The notes under the pieces were generated by a model that saw nothing but the letters and a program-made list of their open reading frames with translations, ran no database searches and had not been told where the DNA came from. Of a DNA stretch of 64,000 nt, positions 49,093 to 56,932 are shown piece after piece. Source of the stretch: an uncultured Clostridia bacterium (GTDB lineage: Bacteria > Bacillota > Clostridia > Oscillospirales > Acutalibacteraceae); contig CALEIS010000135.1 of the NCBI GenBank assembly GCA_937877675.1, forward strand, positions 190,362 through 254,361, written 5' to 3'. Position 1 is the stretch's first letter. Each line of letters begins with the position of its first letter. Position numbers and translations under genes: made by a program.

Positions 49093-49893
49093 CACGAATT
49101 TCACAAAAATTTCAATAGGCTTTATGAGAATTCTAAAATACTTATCTTTGCCATGAACTCGCAAATCCTTACCATCGTCACCCTTTCTGAAACCTACAAT
49201 CTTAAACTGATTAGGATTATACTTCGTAAGGAATGTCATAGGAACACCCATCACTCCCTTGTAATCCTTGGGAATGTCTGCTACCTTGCTTACTTCAATA
49301 GCATCGTAGTTGTCATACTTAGGATAATCAATCTCATTATAAGTCTTGGTAAGTTCGATGAAGTTTTTGCTACAAGGGTTTCCTATGTTAGTGAACCAAC
49401 AAATGTTTCCCATCGAACGATACTTCTTACCAAACTCTTCCCTATACCTTGTCTTTCTAGGCTCATACCAACTAGGTACTTCAAACTCCATGTCACCACT
49501 ATTGTGTCCTAACCACATCTTACCATCTCTGATAAGATTATACACTTCCTTGTAGGTAATCATGTTCAATGAACCTAACACAATGAACTTCTTATTCTCT
49601 GTGATTAGTTTGTTCAAGAATTCTCTAAAAAGAGAGAAAGGAGGATTAGTAACAATGACATCTACATTGCTCCAATCTTGGTCTCTAAAATCTTCACAAG
49701 AATGAGTTACATTATCATTCTCATTGAAGTACATTACAAAATGGCTATCGTCAGTATCACAAGGAAGATGAATTTTCTTTCCTATCAACTCATTAGTATA
49801 ATGTTCAAGTTCATTGGAGATGTCACCCCATTTGGTATAGAACTCATCTTCTTTATTAGCCTTTGCTCTATGTAAACTACTATGGTCGTTCAT
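49090..49893 (-). CDS. Adenine-specific methyltransferase, EcoRI-like, second copy
   Basis: 267 residues. DEFYTKWGDISNELEHYTNEL, IHLPCDTDD, VTNPPFSLFREFL and IDYPKYDNYDAIEV match the 321-aa enzyme at 32254-33219 block for block, so the two are paralogues. Overlaps the HD gene by 4 nt. Confidence 0.88.
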   Translation of the reverse strand: MNDHSSLHRAKANKEDEFYTKWGDISNELEHYTNELIGKKIHLPCDTDDSHFVMYFNENDNVTHSCEDFRDQDWSNVDVIVTNPPFSLFREFLNKLITENKKFIVLGSLNMITYKEVYNLIRDGKMWLGHNSGDMEFEVPSWYEPRKTRYREEFGKKYRSMGNICWFTNIGNPCSKNFIELTKTYNEIDYPKYDNYDAIEVSKVADIPKDYKGVMGVPMTFLTKYNPNQFKIVGFRKGDDGKDLRVHGKDKYFRILIKPIEIFVKFV

Positions 49894-50477
49894 TGCTTTT
49901 TAGAATTATGAATGTTATAATACGCTTCGATTGTAGTAATCAATTCTTCATGACGCTCATCCAAATCCTTACGCTCAGCCATCTTCAGGCACTGTACAGC
50001 CTTGTAGTACCGTGTCTCTTGGCTCATGCGAGAACCATTGCTTTCCATGATGTTGGCAAGCATGTCACACAACTTCACAAGGACAAGTTCAGGAGTGCTA
50101 TGAATGAGCAAATCTGAAAGATAGGCTACCTTCCCACGCTTTTTGATTTTCTCTTGGTCATCATACCAATGGTCAGACATGTTCATGAGAGGAAACCTAA
50201 TTCCAGACCAATCTTCTTTATACTTCAAGAGACGGAACATACCAATTTTGTAAATAGCATCTCTCTTTTCGATTTTGAAGTAATCACAAAACTTATCAAG
50301 GCTTTCTTCCCAAATGTCATGAAGCCATGCCACACAAATGTAATCATCAGACCCACCAAACTTCTCCACAAGTTCTGCAACCTTCTTAGGATGCTCAATG
50401 TAAGGAGTAACACCATCTGCACGAGTTTGTCCCTCATGGAAAAGTTCAGCCAAGTATTTCGCTGCTGTAATAGTCAT
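49890..50477 (-). CDS. HD-domain hydrolase resembling (p)ppGpp hydrolases
   Basis: 195 residues. PYIEHPKKVAELV (first His), VAWLHDIWEES (HD, about 50) and VLVKLCDMLANIMES (final Asp/Asn, about 135) follow the RelA/SpoT-hydrolase pattern of stand-alone alarmone hydrolases. It could remove (p)ppGpp during infection. Substrate is inferred from the motif spacing; other nucleotide or oligonucleotide HD enzymes are possible. Confidence 0.7.
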   Translation of the reverse strand: MTITAAKYLAELFHEGQTRADGVTPYIEHPKKVAELVEKFGGSDDYICVAWLHDIWEESLDKFCDYFKIEKRDAIYKIGMFRLLKYKEDWSGIRFPLMNMSDHWYDDQEKIKKRGKVAYLSDLLIHSTPELVLVKLCDMLANIMESNGSRMSQETRYYKAVQCLKMAERKDLDERHEELITTIEAYYNIHNSKKQ

Positions 50478-50479
50478 AG

Positions 50480-50614
50480 TTAATCAATGGAATAAATTAG
50501 TTCGTAAGCAAGTTTGAAAAGTCGCTCTGCCTCCTCTTGACGATTTTCATCAATGACATCACGAAAATCACTCATGAGGTCTAAAAGAGCTATTACTATT
50601 TGGCTATTATTCAT
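50480..50614 (-). CDS. Small acidic helical protein (44 aa)
   Basis: MNNSQIVIALLDLMSDFRDV... ending LAYELIYSID. One amphipathic helix pair; stop TAA 3 bp before the HD-hydrolase ATG. Possibly a regulator or partner of the hydrolase. Confidence 0.5.
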   Translation of the reverse strand: MNNSQIVIALLDLMSDFRDVIDENRQEEAERLFKLAYELIYSID

Positions 50615-50625
50615 CTCTTTAGTAA

Positions 50626-50847
50626 TCAAAGATTGTCTACGTAAAGGTTTACAAACTTTTTACCATCTTCGTCCTCGAAGAAATCAGCACGAGTTGCAAA
50701 TTCGGATTCTTCATACAAATCCCCATCCGCACCACAAGTTTTGAATCCTACGAGAACAGAATTCTCAAGGTCTTCCTCAGACATTGTATTGAGGAAATTA
50801 CGCAAATCCATCAAAGTGAAGTTCTTTATTTCTTTTACCTTTTTCAT
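50626..50847 (-). CDS. Small acidic protein with LRNFLN motif (73 aa)
   Basis: Starts MKKVKEIKNFTLMDLRNFLN, 9 nt after TATAAT. The LRNFLNTMSEEDLEN segment is shared with the 70-aa protein at 10737-10949. The C-terminal half is acidic and aromatic (DFFEDEDGKKFVNLYVDNL). Heads the 50847-49090 operon. Confidence 0.6.
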   Translation of the reverse strand: MKKVKEIKNFTLMDLRNFLNTMSEEDLENSVLVGFKTCGADGDLYEESEFATRADFFEDEDGKKFVNLYVDNL

Positions 50848-50856
50848 GACAAGAGA

Positions 50857-50885
50857 ATTATACACCAATTCTCAATCATTGTCAA
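50857..50885 (-). promoter_or_regulatory. Sigma70-like promoter
   Basis: TTGACA, 17-nt spacer with GAGAATTGGTG, TATAAT, 9 nt, ATG. Confidence 0.85.
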
Positions 50886-51144
50886 GAACTTTTTCAACAA
50901 TTGGTGCTTTTCTTCTGAGATAATCTTTTTCAATCTCTTTTCTAACAACCCTTTGAAACTTCATTTTCTGACCTCTATTGTATTGACACTTTCTCCAATT
51001 GTCGCACTTCTTACACATGTTGAAATCATAGAAGTCACATTTTGTAGGATGACCCCACCTATCAATTCTCCCCCAACAAGCATCAGGGACATACTTTATC
51101 TTATGTCCCCCTCCATGCTTGCCATCTTTTTTACTTCTGCTCAT
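50872..51144 (-). CDS. Small basic Cys-containing protein (90 aa)
   Basis: Basic and Trp/Gly-rich (KKDGKHGGGHKIKYV, CWGRIDRWGHPTKC) with NMCKKCDNWRKCQYN, a possible zinc site, and a basic C-terminal helix. Likely nucleic-acid binding. Overlaps the upstream gene by 14 nt and runs into the next promoter. Confidence 0.6.
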   Translation of the reverse strand: MSRSKKDGKHGGGHKIKYVPDACWGRIDRWGHPTKCDFYDFNMCKKCDNWRKCQYNRGQKMKFQRVVRKEIEKDYLRRKAPIVEKVLDND

Positions 51145-51421
51145 CTATGTATCTTTTTCTCATCTGTTCCTTGTATTTCTCATTGAAACCTAGACTTCTC
51201 TTTCTAATCTCTCCCTTGAACCACAAGACTTCATACCATTTTATGTCTCGTTCTACCCCAAAATCATAGTCTGCTTCACCATCAGACCACAAAAAATGAC
51301 ATGAACCCTTTTCAGACTTAGGAACAAATGTAATTTTAACCTTGAAAGGATGTCTAATCTTTGCTTTCAAGGCTTCCAATAAACAATTGGAATAAAAATA
51401 ACCTGATTCTTCTTTAGTCAC
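51131..51421 (-). CDS. Unknown 96-aa protein (GTG start)
   Basis: The frame opens with GTG (VTKEESGYFYSN). Mixed alpha/beta (HPFKVKITFVPKSE, CHFLWSDGEADYDFG). Overlaps its neighbours on both sides, as is typical of the compact early operon here. Function unknown. Confidence 0.55.
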   Translation of the reverse strand: MTKEESGYFYSNCLLEALKAKIRHPFKVKITFVPKSEKGSCHFLWSDGEADYDFGVERDIKWYEVLWFKGEIRKRSLGFNEKYKEQMRKRYIDEQK

Positions 51422-51497
51422 CGTTCAATAACACCAAGTAGATGTAAATTGCAGCACTCAATGCTACAACCATTATTATAATTTCACTCACACTCAT
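51414..51497 (-). CDS. Tiny membrane protein (27 aa)
   Basis: MSVSEIIIMVVALSAAIYIY, one transmembrane helix and a short polar tail; starts 1 nt after the stop of the 41-aa membrane gene. Small but packed without gaps into the operon, which supports it. Confidence 0.45.
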   Translation of the reverse strand: MSVSEIIIMVVALSAAIYIYLVLLNGD

Positions 51498-51498
51498 T

Positions 51499-51624
51499 TC
51501 AAATAGCATACCACAGAATAATTAGCGTAGTAATGAACCCTAGGATGTTAAATGCGAGAGAAATAATAAGAAGGTGGAGGAGCAATGAACGCTCCCCCTC
51601 ATGTCGAGCTGCTTTTATGAACAT
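51499..51624 (-). CDS. Small membrane protein (41 aa)
   Basis: MFIKAARHEGERSLLLHLLI then a long hydrophobic helix to WYAI. Located 2 bp after the 199-aa gene and before the 27-aa membrane gene. Function unknown. Confidence 0.5.
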   Translation of the reverse strand: MFIKAARHEGERSLLLHLLIISLAFNILGFITTLIILWYAI

Positions 51625-51626
51625 AT

Positions 51627-52226
51627 TCAATCTCCTATGATTTTAGATTCCCAAGTGTTAGGATAGAACGATGCTCTGATGTAACCACTACCTACATTGA
51701 ACATAGTCTGCATGGCTTCCCACCAAGACTTAAGATGCTCAAAGTAACCATCTGTTCTGTCTCTGAGATTACCATTGAATACAACATGCCAACTTGTACC
51801 AAACTCATCAATGTGTGGAGTAACAGTAACATCAAGCGGCCCCTCAGAACCACAAGGGAACTGTAAGCATTCGAGAAGAGACTTGTCCTTTAGTTTCAGT
51901 TCATCCCATCTAAACCATTCCTCTTCCTCCTCATCTTCAACGAACATTTTATCATCGTCAAAGATAGGCTTCTTCCAAAGAATTCTGTCATGGAAACCAA
52001 AGGGATTATAAGGCTTATCAGTGAGATACTGCCAATTCTTTGACATTCCTATGAGAACTTTACCTAACATGTCAGAAACATTCGTACCACAAAGTTCACC
52101 ATTCCACATTGTTATGAACTCCTTATCAGAAATCTCTTCATCAAAAGGCTTCCCATACTTACCTATACGACAAGGTAAGAAATCACTGATAACCATGTAA
52201 CCTGTTATTGTAACCCAAGTGCTCAT
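51627..52226 (-). CDS. Unknown 199-aa protein
   Basis: Acidic, Trp-rich (EEEEEWFRWDELKLKDK, HLKSWWEAMQ) with beta-rich edges (LDVTVTPHIDEFGTSWHVVF). Overlaps the upstream 168-aa gene by 4 nt. No family is recognised. Confidence 0.65.
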   Translation of the reverse strand: MSTWVTITGYMVISDFLPCRIGKYGKPFDEEISDKEFITMWNGELCGTNVSDMLGKVLIGMSKNWQYLTDKPYNPFGFHDRILWKKPIFDDDKMFVEDEEEEEWFRWDELKLKDKSLLECLQFPCGSEGPLDVTVTPHIDEFGTSWHVVFNGNLRDRTDGYFEHLKSWWEAMQTMFNVGSGYIRASFYPNTWESKIIGD

Positions 52227-52729
52227 ACCTTTTCGTAAAAAGTTAAGTCCGTCTTGTTATCCTTCTTAAGAAGCATCAATCTAAATGACCTATTGAAGTT
52301 ATTTTTATTATACTCATTTAGAGCGTAGAAATGAGGATGCTCACTTACAGTACGCTTCTCTCTGTCGTAGTGAATGTTATAAAGCACCTCACCATCTTTG
52401 CTAATGGTAAAGTCAAACTCATCGTCATCGCCGTTTATCTTCTCAAATGTATATTTGACAAGTTTATAATTCTTGTTCAACTTCTCGATGTAATCGTAAG
52501 CATTATCAATGGCGAAGTAAAGGTCTTGAACTCTATACTTCAAGGTTTCAAGACGCCCATAAAGGTTTTTGTAATCACCATCTTCAAACTCACCTTGTAT
52601 ATAGTCTACTTCGTCTTCTGTTACACCATTACCTTGAGCAAAGCGATTTATCCTATCAATCCAATCTCTGAACTGAGGATGCTCTTCATTCCATAACTTG
52701 TAATACTTATCGTCTTCGTAATAGTCCAT
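52223..52729 (-). CDS. Unknown 168-aa protein
   Basis: Acidic and Tyr-rich (MDYYEDDKYYKLWNEEHPQF), coiled middle (YGRLETLKYRVQDLYFAIDNAYDYIEKL), beta-rich end. In the 53149-50872 operon, 3 bp after the 138-aa gene. Confidence 0.65.
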   Translation of the reverse strand: MDYYEDDKYYKLWNEEHPQFRDWIDRINRFAQGNGVTEDEVDYIQGEFEDGDYKNLYGRLETLKYRVQDLYFAIDNAYDYIEKLNKNYKLVKYTFEKINGDDDEFDFTISKDGEVLYNIHYDREKRTVSEHPHFYALNEYNKNNFNRSFRLMLLKKDNKTDLTFYEKV

Positions 52730-52732
52730 ATT

Positions 52733-53149
52733 TTATGCCTTACTAATGTTATATCCGTGTTTAAGGAGAATCTTATGAACCTTTTCCCATTCCTTTGAGG
52801 GTAAAAGGCTAACAGTCTTATAGAGTTCACGGTGAAGTTCCTCATTTTGTTCATGTTTTCTCCTAAATTCTCTATCAAGATAAATGACATGAACCCTCAC
52901 TCCACGGAGATTAGCCATTTCAAGAGCATGAATAGCCTCATTAGTAATCTTAGGAATATTCTTTACTTCTTCTTGAATATCCTTATTAGTGCGAATGTCA
53001 TAAACCTCCACCCATCTATGATAAGGACTATGACCAAACTGTTCAGCGACTTCACTACTCATTTCATAAATGTCGCCACACCAATCATCACAAATGGCAT
53101 AAGCATAAGTTGACCTAGTACCTCCTTTAATTTCATTCTTATTACTCAT
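52733..53149 (-). CDS. Unknown 138-aa protein, leaderless message
   Basis: Starts MSNKNEIKGGTRSTYAYAIC, 6 nt after TATAAT. Contains CDDWCGDIYEM, then an alpha/beta stretch (ALEMANLRGVRVHVIYLD) and a helical C-terminus. First gene of the operon. No family is recognised. Confidence 0.65.
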   Translation of the reverse strand: MSNKNEIKGGTRSTYAYAICDDWCGDIYEMSSEVAEQFGHSPYHRWVEVYDIRTNKDIQEEVKNIPKITNEAIHALEMANLRGVRVHVIYLDREFRRKHEQNEELHRELYKTVSLLPSKEWEKVHKILLKHGYNISKA

Positions 53150-53155
53150 GGCTTT

Positions 53156-53183
53156 ATTATACACGGTTTTCAGTTTTTGTCAA
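53156..53183 (-). promoter_or_regulatory. Sigma70-like promoter, leaderless
   Basis: TTGACA, 16-nt spacer, TATAAT, AAAGCC, ATG. Confidence 0.85.
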
Positions 53184-53401
53184 CCAAAATATTCTATTGT
53201 TTCAAATCGCTCATAAAAAGAACCATCTTCAAGGTCTTCATCGTAGACTTGAGTCCAAGGACATTTGCGACCATCCAAGTTCCAACACTTATATGCCTCG
53301 TCACGCTTTACCCAATACATGTTGCCATCAAGCGTAACAGTGTTGTGATGTTCTGCTGCATGTGCGAATACCGCTTCTATTTTTACGAATTTAGTGTCCA
53401 T
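53180..53401 (-). CDS. Unknown 73-aa protein
   Basis: Starts MDTKFVKIEAVFAHAAEHHN; ends YERFETIEYFG. Beta-rich with Trp and Cys (KCWNLDGRKCPWTQV). Single-gene unit whose stop lies in the next promoter. Confidence 0.6.
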   Translation of the reverse strand: MDTKFVKIEAVFAHAAEHHNTVTLDGNMYWVKRDEAYKCWNLDGRKCPWTQVYDEDLEDGSFYERFETIEYFG

Positions 53402-53431
53402 TGTTTTTGTTTCTTTCTTGTTTACAGAGAG

Positions 53432-53460
53432 ATTATACACTAAAAATCTATTAATGTCAA
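53432..53460 (-). promoter_or_regulatory. Sigma70-like promoter
   Basis: TTGACA, 17-nt spacer, TATAAT, leader of about 25 nt with AAGAAAG. Confidence 0.85.
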
Positions 53461-53487
53461 GAACTTTTTGTAAGAATTTTTATTTTT

Positions 53488-53832
53488 TTAGATGCAACCC
53501 CCACACTGATTAGTTCTGAAATCTCTTTCTTGAAACGCATCGTAAATCTCAGACCACAGATAATAATCATCAGTAATCTTGGATAACCAATTCTCATTTT
53601 CAGTTATCCATGTGGTCTTACTCATTCCATCTGTTATAGTATACCACTCTTCACCATCATCTCCCCATCTCCACTGTGAATACTCGCCTAATGTGTACAT
53701 AGGTGATGTTCGTAATCTCTTAGGTATCTTCTTAGTGAAGTTTTTGCCATCAATGTACAATGACCATTCGCCACTACACAATGCCCATCCTCCTCCACTC
53801 CATTCTGCTACTACTCTACGCTTATCCTTCAT
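53488..53832 (-). CDS. Unknown 114-aa Trp-rich protein
   Basis: Eleven Trp, e.g. AEWSGGGWALCSGEWSLY and SQWRWGDDGEEWY; ends NQCGGCI. Single-gene unit behind an operator-like promoter. Unknown function; a small immunity or host-takeover protein is possible but not shown. Confidence 0.6.
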   Translation of the reverse strand: MKDKRRVVAEWSGGGWALCSGEWSLYIDGKNFTKKIPKRLRTSPMYTLGEYSQWRWGDDGEEWYTITDGMSKTTWITENENWLSKITDDYYLWSEIYDAFQERDFRTNQCGGCI

Positions 53833-53842
53833 AACAAAGAAC

Positions 53843-53871
53843 AGTATAGCACTTTTGCACTATACTGTCAA
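53843..53871 (-). promoter_or_regulatory. Promoter with palindromic spacer (operator candidate)
   Basis: TTGACA, 17-nt spacer, TATACT, 10 nt to the ATG. CAGTATAG/CTATACTG arms (53842-53867) overlap both boxes, around TGCAAAAGTG. Confidence 0.75.
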
Positions 53872-53878
53872 GTCTTTT

Positions 53879-54163
53879 TCACCACTTTTTCAGAATCTCA
53901 AGATTTCTTTTATCTGCCTTTTCAGCATCAGATAGATTTCTCTCTTTCTCACACTGTTCCAAATATTTGTAATGAATCTTCAAATCATTATTACATTCAA
54001 ACCCTCTCTCTTTAGCCATCTCAGTTAAAGAAGGGCCTTTACATAACTCTTTCCACCAATCCTTGTGTTTATTTTCTGTCATTTCGATAGGTTTTACATT
54101 CGCTTCTGTGGCAATGTAATTCGTTTCGTTATTTTTGCCAAATAAAGGTTTCACTTCATTCAT
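53879..54163 (-). CDS. Unknown 94-aa charged protein
   Basis: Starts MNEVKPLFGKNNETNYIATE, overlapping the end of the ligase gene. Helical, with a WWKELCKGPSLTEMAKERGF segment that resembles a small helix-turn-helix. No family assigned. Confidence 0.55.
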   Translation of the reverse strand: MNEVKPLFGKNNETNYIATEANVKPIEMTENKHKDWWKELCKGPSLTEMAKERGFECNNDLKIHYKYLEQCEKERNLSDAEKADKRNLEILKKW

Positions 54164-55364
54164 AGTTTCTAATCTCTCGCATCTTACCAAAACGAGGAAC
54201 ACCACCCTTACCATCTTTCATTGGTGTAAGTTCTTGATAAACAATAGTTGCCATCTTACCCTTATACAAGTCTTTGAAACTAAAGAGGTCACGAGCATAA
54301 TCCTGAGTTCCCATTACTCCTGCTTTGAATGTCTGACCATCTTCTGTCTCACAAATCACAGCAGCAGCAATTCCTACAAGATTACCATTACCCTCCTCAA
54401 AATCAACGATACGGTATTCCTTATCAAAGAACTTCTTGTATTTGAGCATGTCAAAGGAGCGACCAAAGAAGTAAGGAACATCCTTCTTGAGCATAATACC
54501 TTCGTAACCATGTTCTACTGTTTTTTCAATGCTTCGTTCAACCAAGGATTCAGAATCTACAGTCCAAGATTCTAACTTCCATCCTCTACCAAAGTAATGA
54601 ATCCATGTAAGTCCAACAAGATAAAAACTATCTTTGTTCACATCATACAAATTATGACGCACCCATCCATTCTGTTCAAAGATATTCAACAATCTTGTCT
54701 TACGCTCACTGTAAATCAAATGTGTCTCAGAGGGATAATAACTGTCAAAGCAATGATACTGCACCAACTTGGCACTCTCTTCCAAATCCTCAGCCTTAGG
54801 CTTAGACTTCTTCACAAGGCTTACAATCTTATTGAAGTCATCCTTCAACACATGATTATACAACTCACCATCAAGAATAGCATCAGGGTACATCTCAAAG
54901 AACTTCTGTACAAACTCATTCTCTTTGATATGAGGACATGCTACGAATTCCTTATGCTTACGTGAGAACATACGAATCTCTCCATCTACCATCTTAATGT
55001 AGCATCGAACACCATCAAGTTTAGGTTCTACAATGTAAGGGAAGTCTAACTTATTCTTCTCAATTCTGTCTTGATACTTATTGGCAAGGCTTACCTCAAA
55101 TCGTTTCTCCTCAGTAGGAATCTCATAAGTGAAACCTTGGTCAATCTGATACTGAATCTTGGAAGCAACTTCATTGAGAACTTGCTGTTCAAGGGAAGTC
55201 TCATTAGCCTTACCTACATTCTTCTGTTCGACAAAGGTAGGAGCAGTCTTAGTCATCTTACCATCAGGGTGAATACCGCTGATAGTCCAATAACTCTTAT
55301 CATCGTGCTCAATCGTCCAAGCACGAACCTTACCCTTTTTATCTCTTTTATACAATGTTGTCAT
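54156..55364 (-). CDS. ATP-dependent DNA ligase
   Basis: 402 residues. The N-terminal 85 residues form a WGR-like module (RAWTIEHDDKSYWTISGIHPDG). Catalytic core: EPKLDGVRCYIK (motif I, Lys about 114), FSRKHKEF (motif Ia/II), DAILDGELYN (motif III), YEGIMLKK (motif IV) and MLKYKKFFDKEYRIV (motif V); OB domain to the end. Seals nicks in phage DNA replication and repair. ATG overlaps the upstream TGA. Confidence 0.92.
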   Translation of the reverse strand: MTTLYKRDKKGKVRAWTIEHDDKSYWTISGIHPDGKMTKTAPTFVEQKNVGKANETSLEQQVLNEVASKIQYQIDQGFTYEIPTEEKRFEVSLANKYQDRIEKNKLDFPYIVEPKLDGVRCYIKMVDGEIRMFSRKHKEFVACPHIKENEFVQKFFEMYPDAILDGELYNHVLKDDFNKIVSLVKKSKPKAEDLEESAKLVQYHCFDSYYPSETHLIYSERKTRLLNIFEQNGWVRHNLYDVNKDSFYLVGLTWIHYFGRGWKLESWTVDSESLVERSIEKTVEHGYEGIMLKKDVPYFFGRSFDMLKYKKFFDKEYRIVDFEEGNGNLVGIAAAVICETEDGQTFKAGVMGTQDYARDLFSFKDLYKGKMATIVYQELTPMKDGKGGVPRFGKMREIRNYE

Positions 55365-55585
55365 ACTAAATTTGAATAAAATAGTTTTGTCTTTTGGATG
55401 TAATTTTGAGCATCAATAGCATTACAAAACTCTTCCTCATCAATCAAGTGTCCTTTATCATAAACTCTGACATAGTAACGCTTCTTTACAGGACTCGGCT
55501 CTCCAAGCCCATATCTTTTGAAAAAAGTTTTTGTTTTATTGTCAGGTTCTCTATATTCTTCCTTTATAAAAGTTTCAAACTTCAT
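55361..55585 (-). CDS. Unknown 74-aa basic protein, leaderless
   Basis: MKFETFIKEEYREPDNKTKTF, then GLGEPSPVKKRYYVRVYDKG and a helical end. 6 nt from TATAAT to ATG. Coupled to DNA ligase by ATGA. Confidence 0.6.
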   Translation of the reverse strand: MKFETFIKEEYREPDNKTKTFFKRYGLGEPSPVKKRYYVRVYDKGHLIDEEEFCNAIDAQNYIQKTKLFYSNLV

Positions 55586-55591
55586 AAAACA

Positions 55592-55620
55592 ATTATAAGT
55601 TAGTTCTGATTATATTTCAA
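55592..55620 (-). promoter_or_regulatory. Sigma70-like promoter of the ligase operon, leaderless
   Basis: TTGAAA, 17-nt spacer with AGAACTAACT, TATAAT, TGTTTT, ATG. Confidence 0.8.
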
Positions 55621-56095
55621 TTCCATCTTTTCTAAGCAACTCTTTACACTCTTCTACTAATGCTTTCCATTCAGGTGTAACATCATCAGGTACTGTATAA
55701 ATTAGAGAATATTTCTTAGATAACGGATACCACTTGTTAAAATTATGTTCAAGTTCTTTATAATGTTCTTCGATAGATGTTTCAGGATGAACACTATGTC
55801 TTATTTCCGCAAGAAACATATGCCACTCTTCCATATATTTCACATATTCTTCCTCAGTTTTAGGAGGAGTAGAAATAATATCAGGTTCTTCATCCATCTC
55901 ATAATCAGGGTCAATAATAAATCTTTCAATTTTATTATCCCAAATGAACAACTCATTATCAGATACAATCTCACCCTTATACCACGAATAACCATTTCCT
56001 ACTACACAAAATAAATGGTCAAGTGCTTGCTGTCTAACAGGGAATAACTTAGGATATTCGTTATACATCCTTTGCAAAGTTCTTTCAGGCTTCAT
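55610..56095 (-). CDS. Unknown 161-aa acidic protein, leaderless
   Basis: MKPERTLQRMYNEYPKLFPV; acidic helical middle (KTEEEYVKYMEEWHMFLAEI). 6 nt from TATAAT to ATG. Single-gene unit. No family is recognised. Confidence 0.6.
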   Translation of the reverse strand: MKPERTLQRMYNEYPKLFPVRQQALDHLFCVVGNGYSWYKGEIVSDNELFIWDNKIERFIIDPDYEMDEEPDIISTPPKTEEEYVKYMEEWHMFLAEIRHSVHPETSIEEHYKELEHNFNKWYPLSKKYSLIYTVPDDVTPEWKALVEECKELLRKDGIEI

Positions 56096-56101
56096 AAGTC
56101 A

Positions 56102-56130
56102 ATTATACATTATTTCTTTACTCAAAATCT
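56102..56130 (-). promoter_or_regulatory. Promoter, leaderless, weak -35
   Basis: TATAAT, TGACTT, ATG; -35 region lacks TTGAC. Confidence 0.5.
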
Positions 56131-56456
56131 TTCATCACTGCTTGAAAACTAAATTCCACCATTCTGAATTCGTTCTTAGCACTTTTCTGACTTTCTCTAA
56201 CCTCACCTAAAATACGCTCATAATTCTTCATAAATTTCTCATACTTTTTAGGTGTAAGGTCATCAAAGGAAACATTCAGATTACAACGCTTATCACGTCC
56301 TTTTATAGGTTCTCCATCAAAAGTAATGTAAGGATAATGATATTCAAAACCTACGAATAACCTACCACTTGCCATCAAGCGTAAGTACATGAAAATGTTC
56401 TCCTTCTTCAACTCCTCACGTTGCTGAAGTAGGAATGTCAATAATTGTTCTTTCAT
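56118..56456 (-). CDS. Unknown 112-aa protein
   Basis: Start at MKEQLLTFLLQQREELKK, ATG overlapping the upstream TGA. Contains LFVGFEYHYPYITFDGEPI and a basic helical C-terminal half. Second gene of a two-gene operon behind an operator-type promoter. Confidence 0.6.
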   Translation of the reverse strand: MKEQLLTFLLQQREELKKENIFMYLRLMASGRLFVGFEYHYPYITFDGEPIKGRDKRCNLNVSFDDLTPKKYEKFMKNYERILGEVRESQKSAKNEFRMVEFSFQAVMKDFE

Positions 56457-56869
56457 ACTGCTGAAGATTTGTAACCGTTCCATTCATCACCATCACGGCA
56501 AACACGGATAAGCATCATGTGAAGGAAATTATTCTCTCTTCTGAAATCAATTCCCTTGTAAGGTTCGCTATCAATCTTACCAATTTCACCATTTGCCAAC
56601 TGAATAATTACATTGCCAATTTCTGCTGCAATCTCACATCCCTTATCAGTCTTAAGCGCAGTCAACTTATCCATCTTCTCAAATGCACATTGGATGAACA
56701 TTTCAGCCATCTGCTCAATGGTAAAACAATCAATACCTTCAATGACTTCACCCTTCTTATCAATGATTGTGAAATCCTCACCATCCTCTGACCATACAAA
56801 TGCTTTTCTTGTCTTAGTGATTCTGATGTGGGAATTGGGTTTTACATTGTGTGTAGGAACGATTACCAT
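56453..56869 (-). CDS. Unknown 138-aa protein
   Basis: MVIVPTHNVKPNSHIRITKT; beta-rich start (AFVWSEDGEDFTIIDKKGEV) and a helical middle (EQMAEMFIQCAFEKMDKLTA). Coupled to the 112-aa gene. Function unknown. Confidence 0.6.
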   Translation of the reverse strand: MVIVPTHNVKPNSHIRITKTRKAFVWSEDGEDFTIIDKKGEVIEGIDCFTIEQMAEMFIQCAFEKMDKLTALKTDKGCEIAAEIGNVIIQLANGEIGKIDSEPYKGIDFRRENNFLHMMLIRVCRDGDEWNGYKSSAV

Positions 56870-56897
56870 ATTTTTTTCTTTCTGTTGTAACAAGGAC

Positions 56898-56926
56898 AGT
56901 ATACCACTTTTGTAGTATACTGTCAA
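56898..56926 (-). promoter_or_regulatory. Promoter with palindromic spacer (operator candidate)
   Basis: TTGACA, 17-nt spacer, TATACT. GACAGTATAC/GTATACTGTC (56895-56924) is a 10-bp inverted repeat covering both boxes, closely related to the one at 53842. Confidence 0.8.
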
Positions 56927-56932
56927 GATTTT

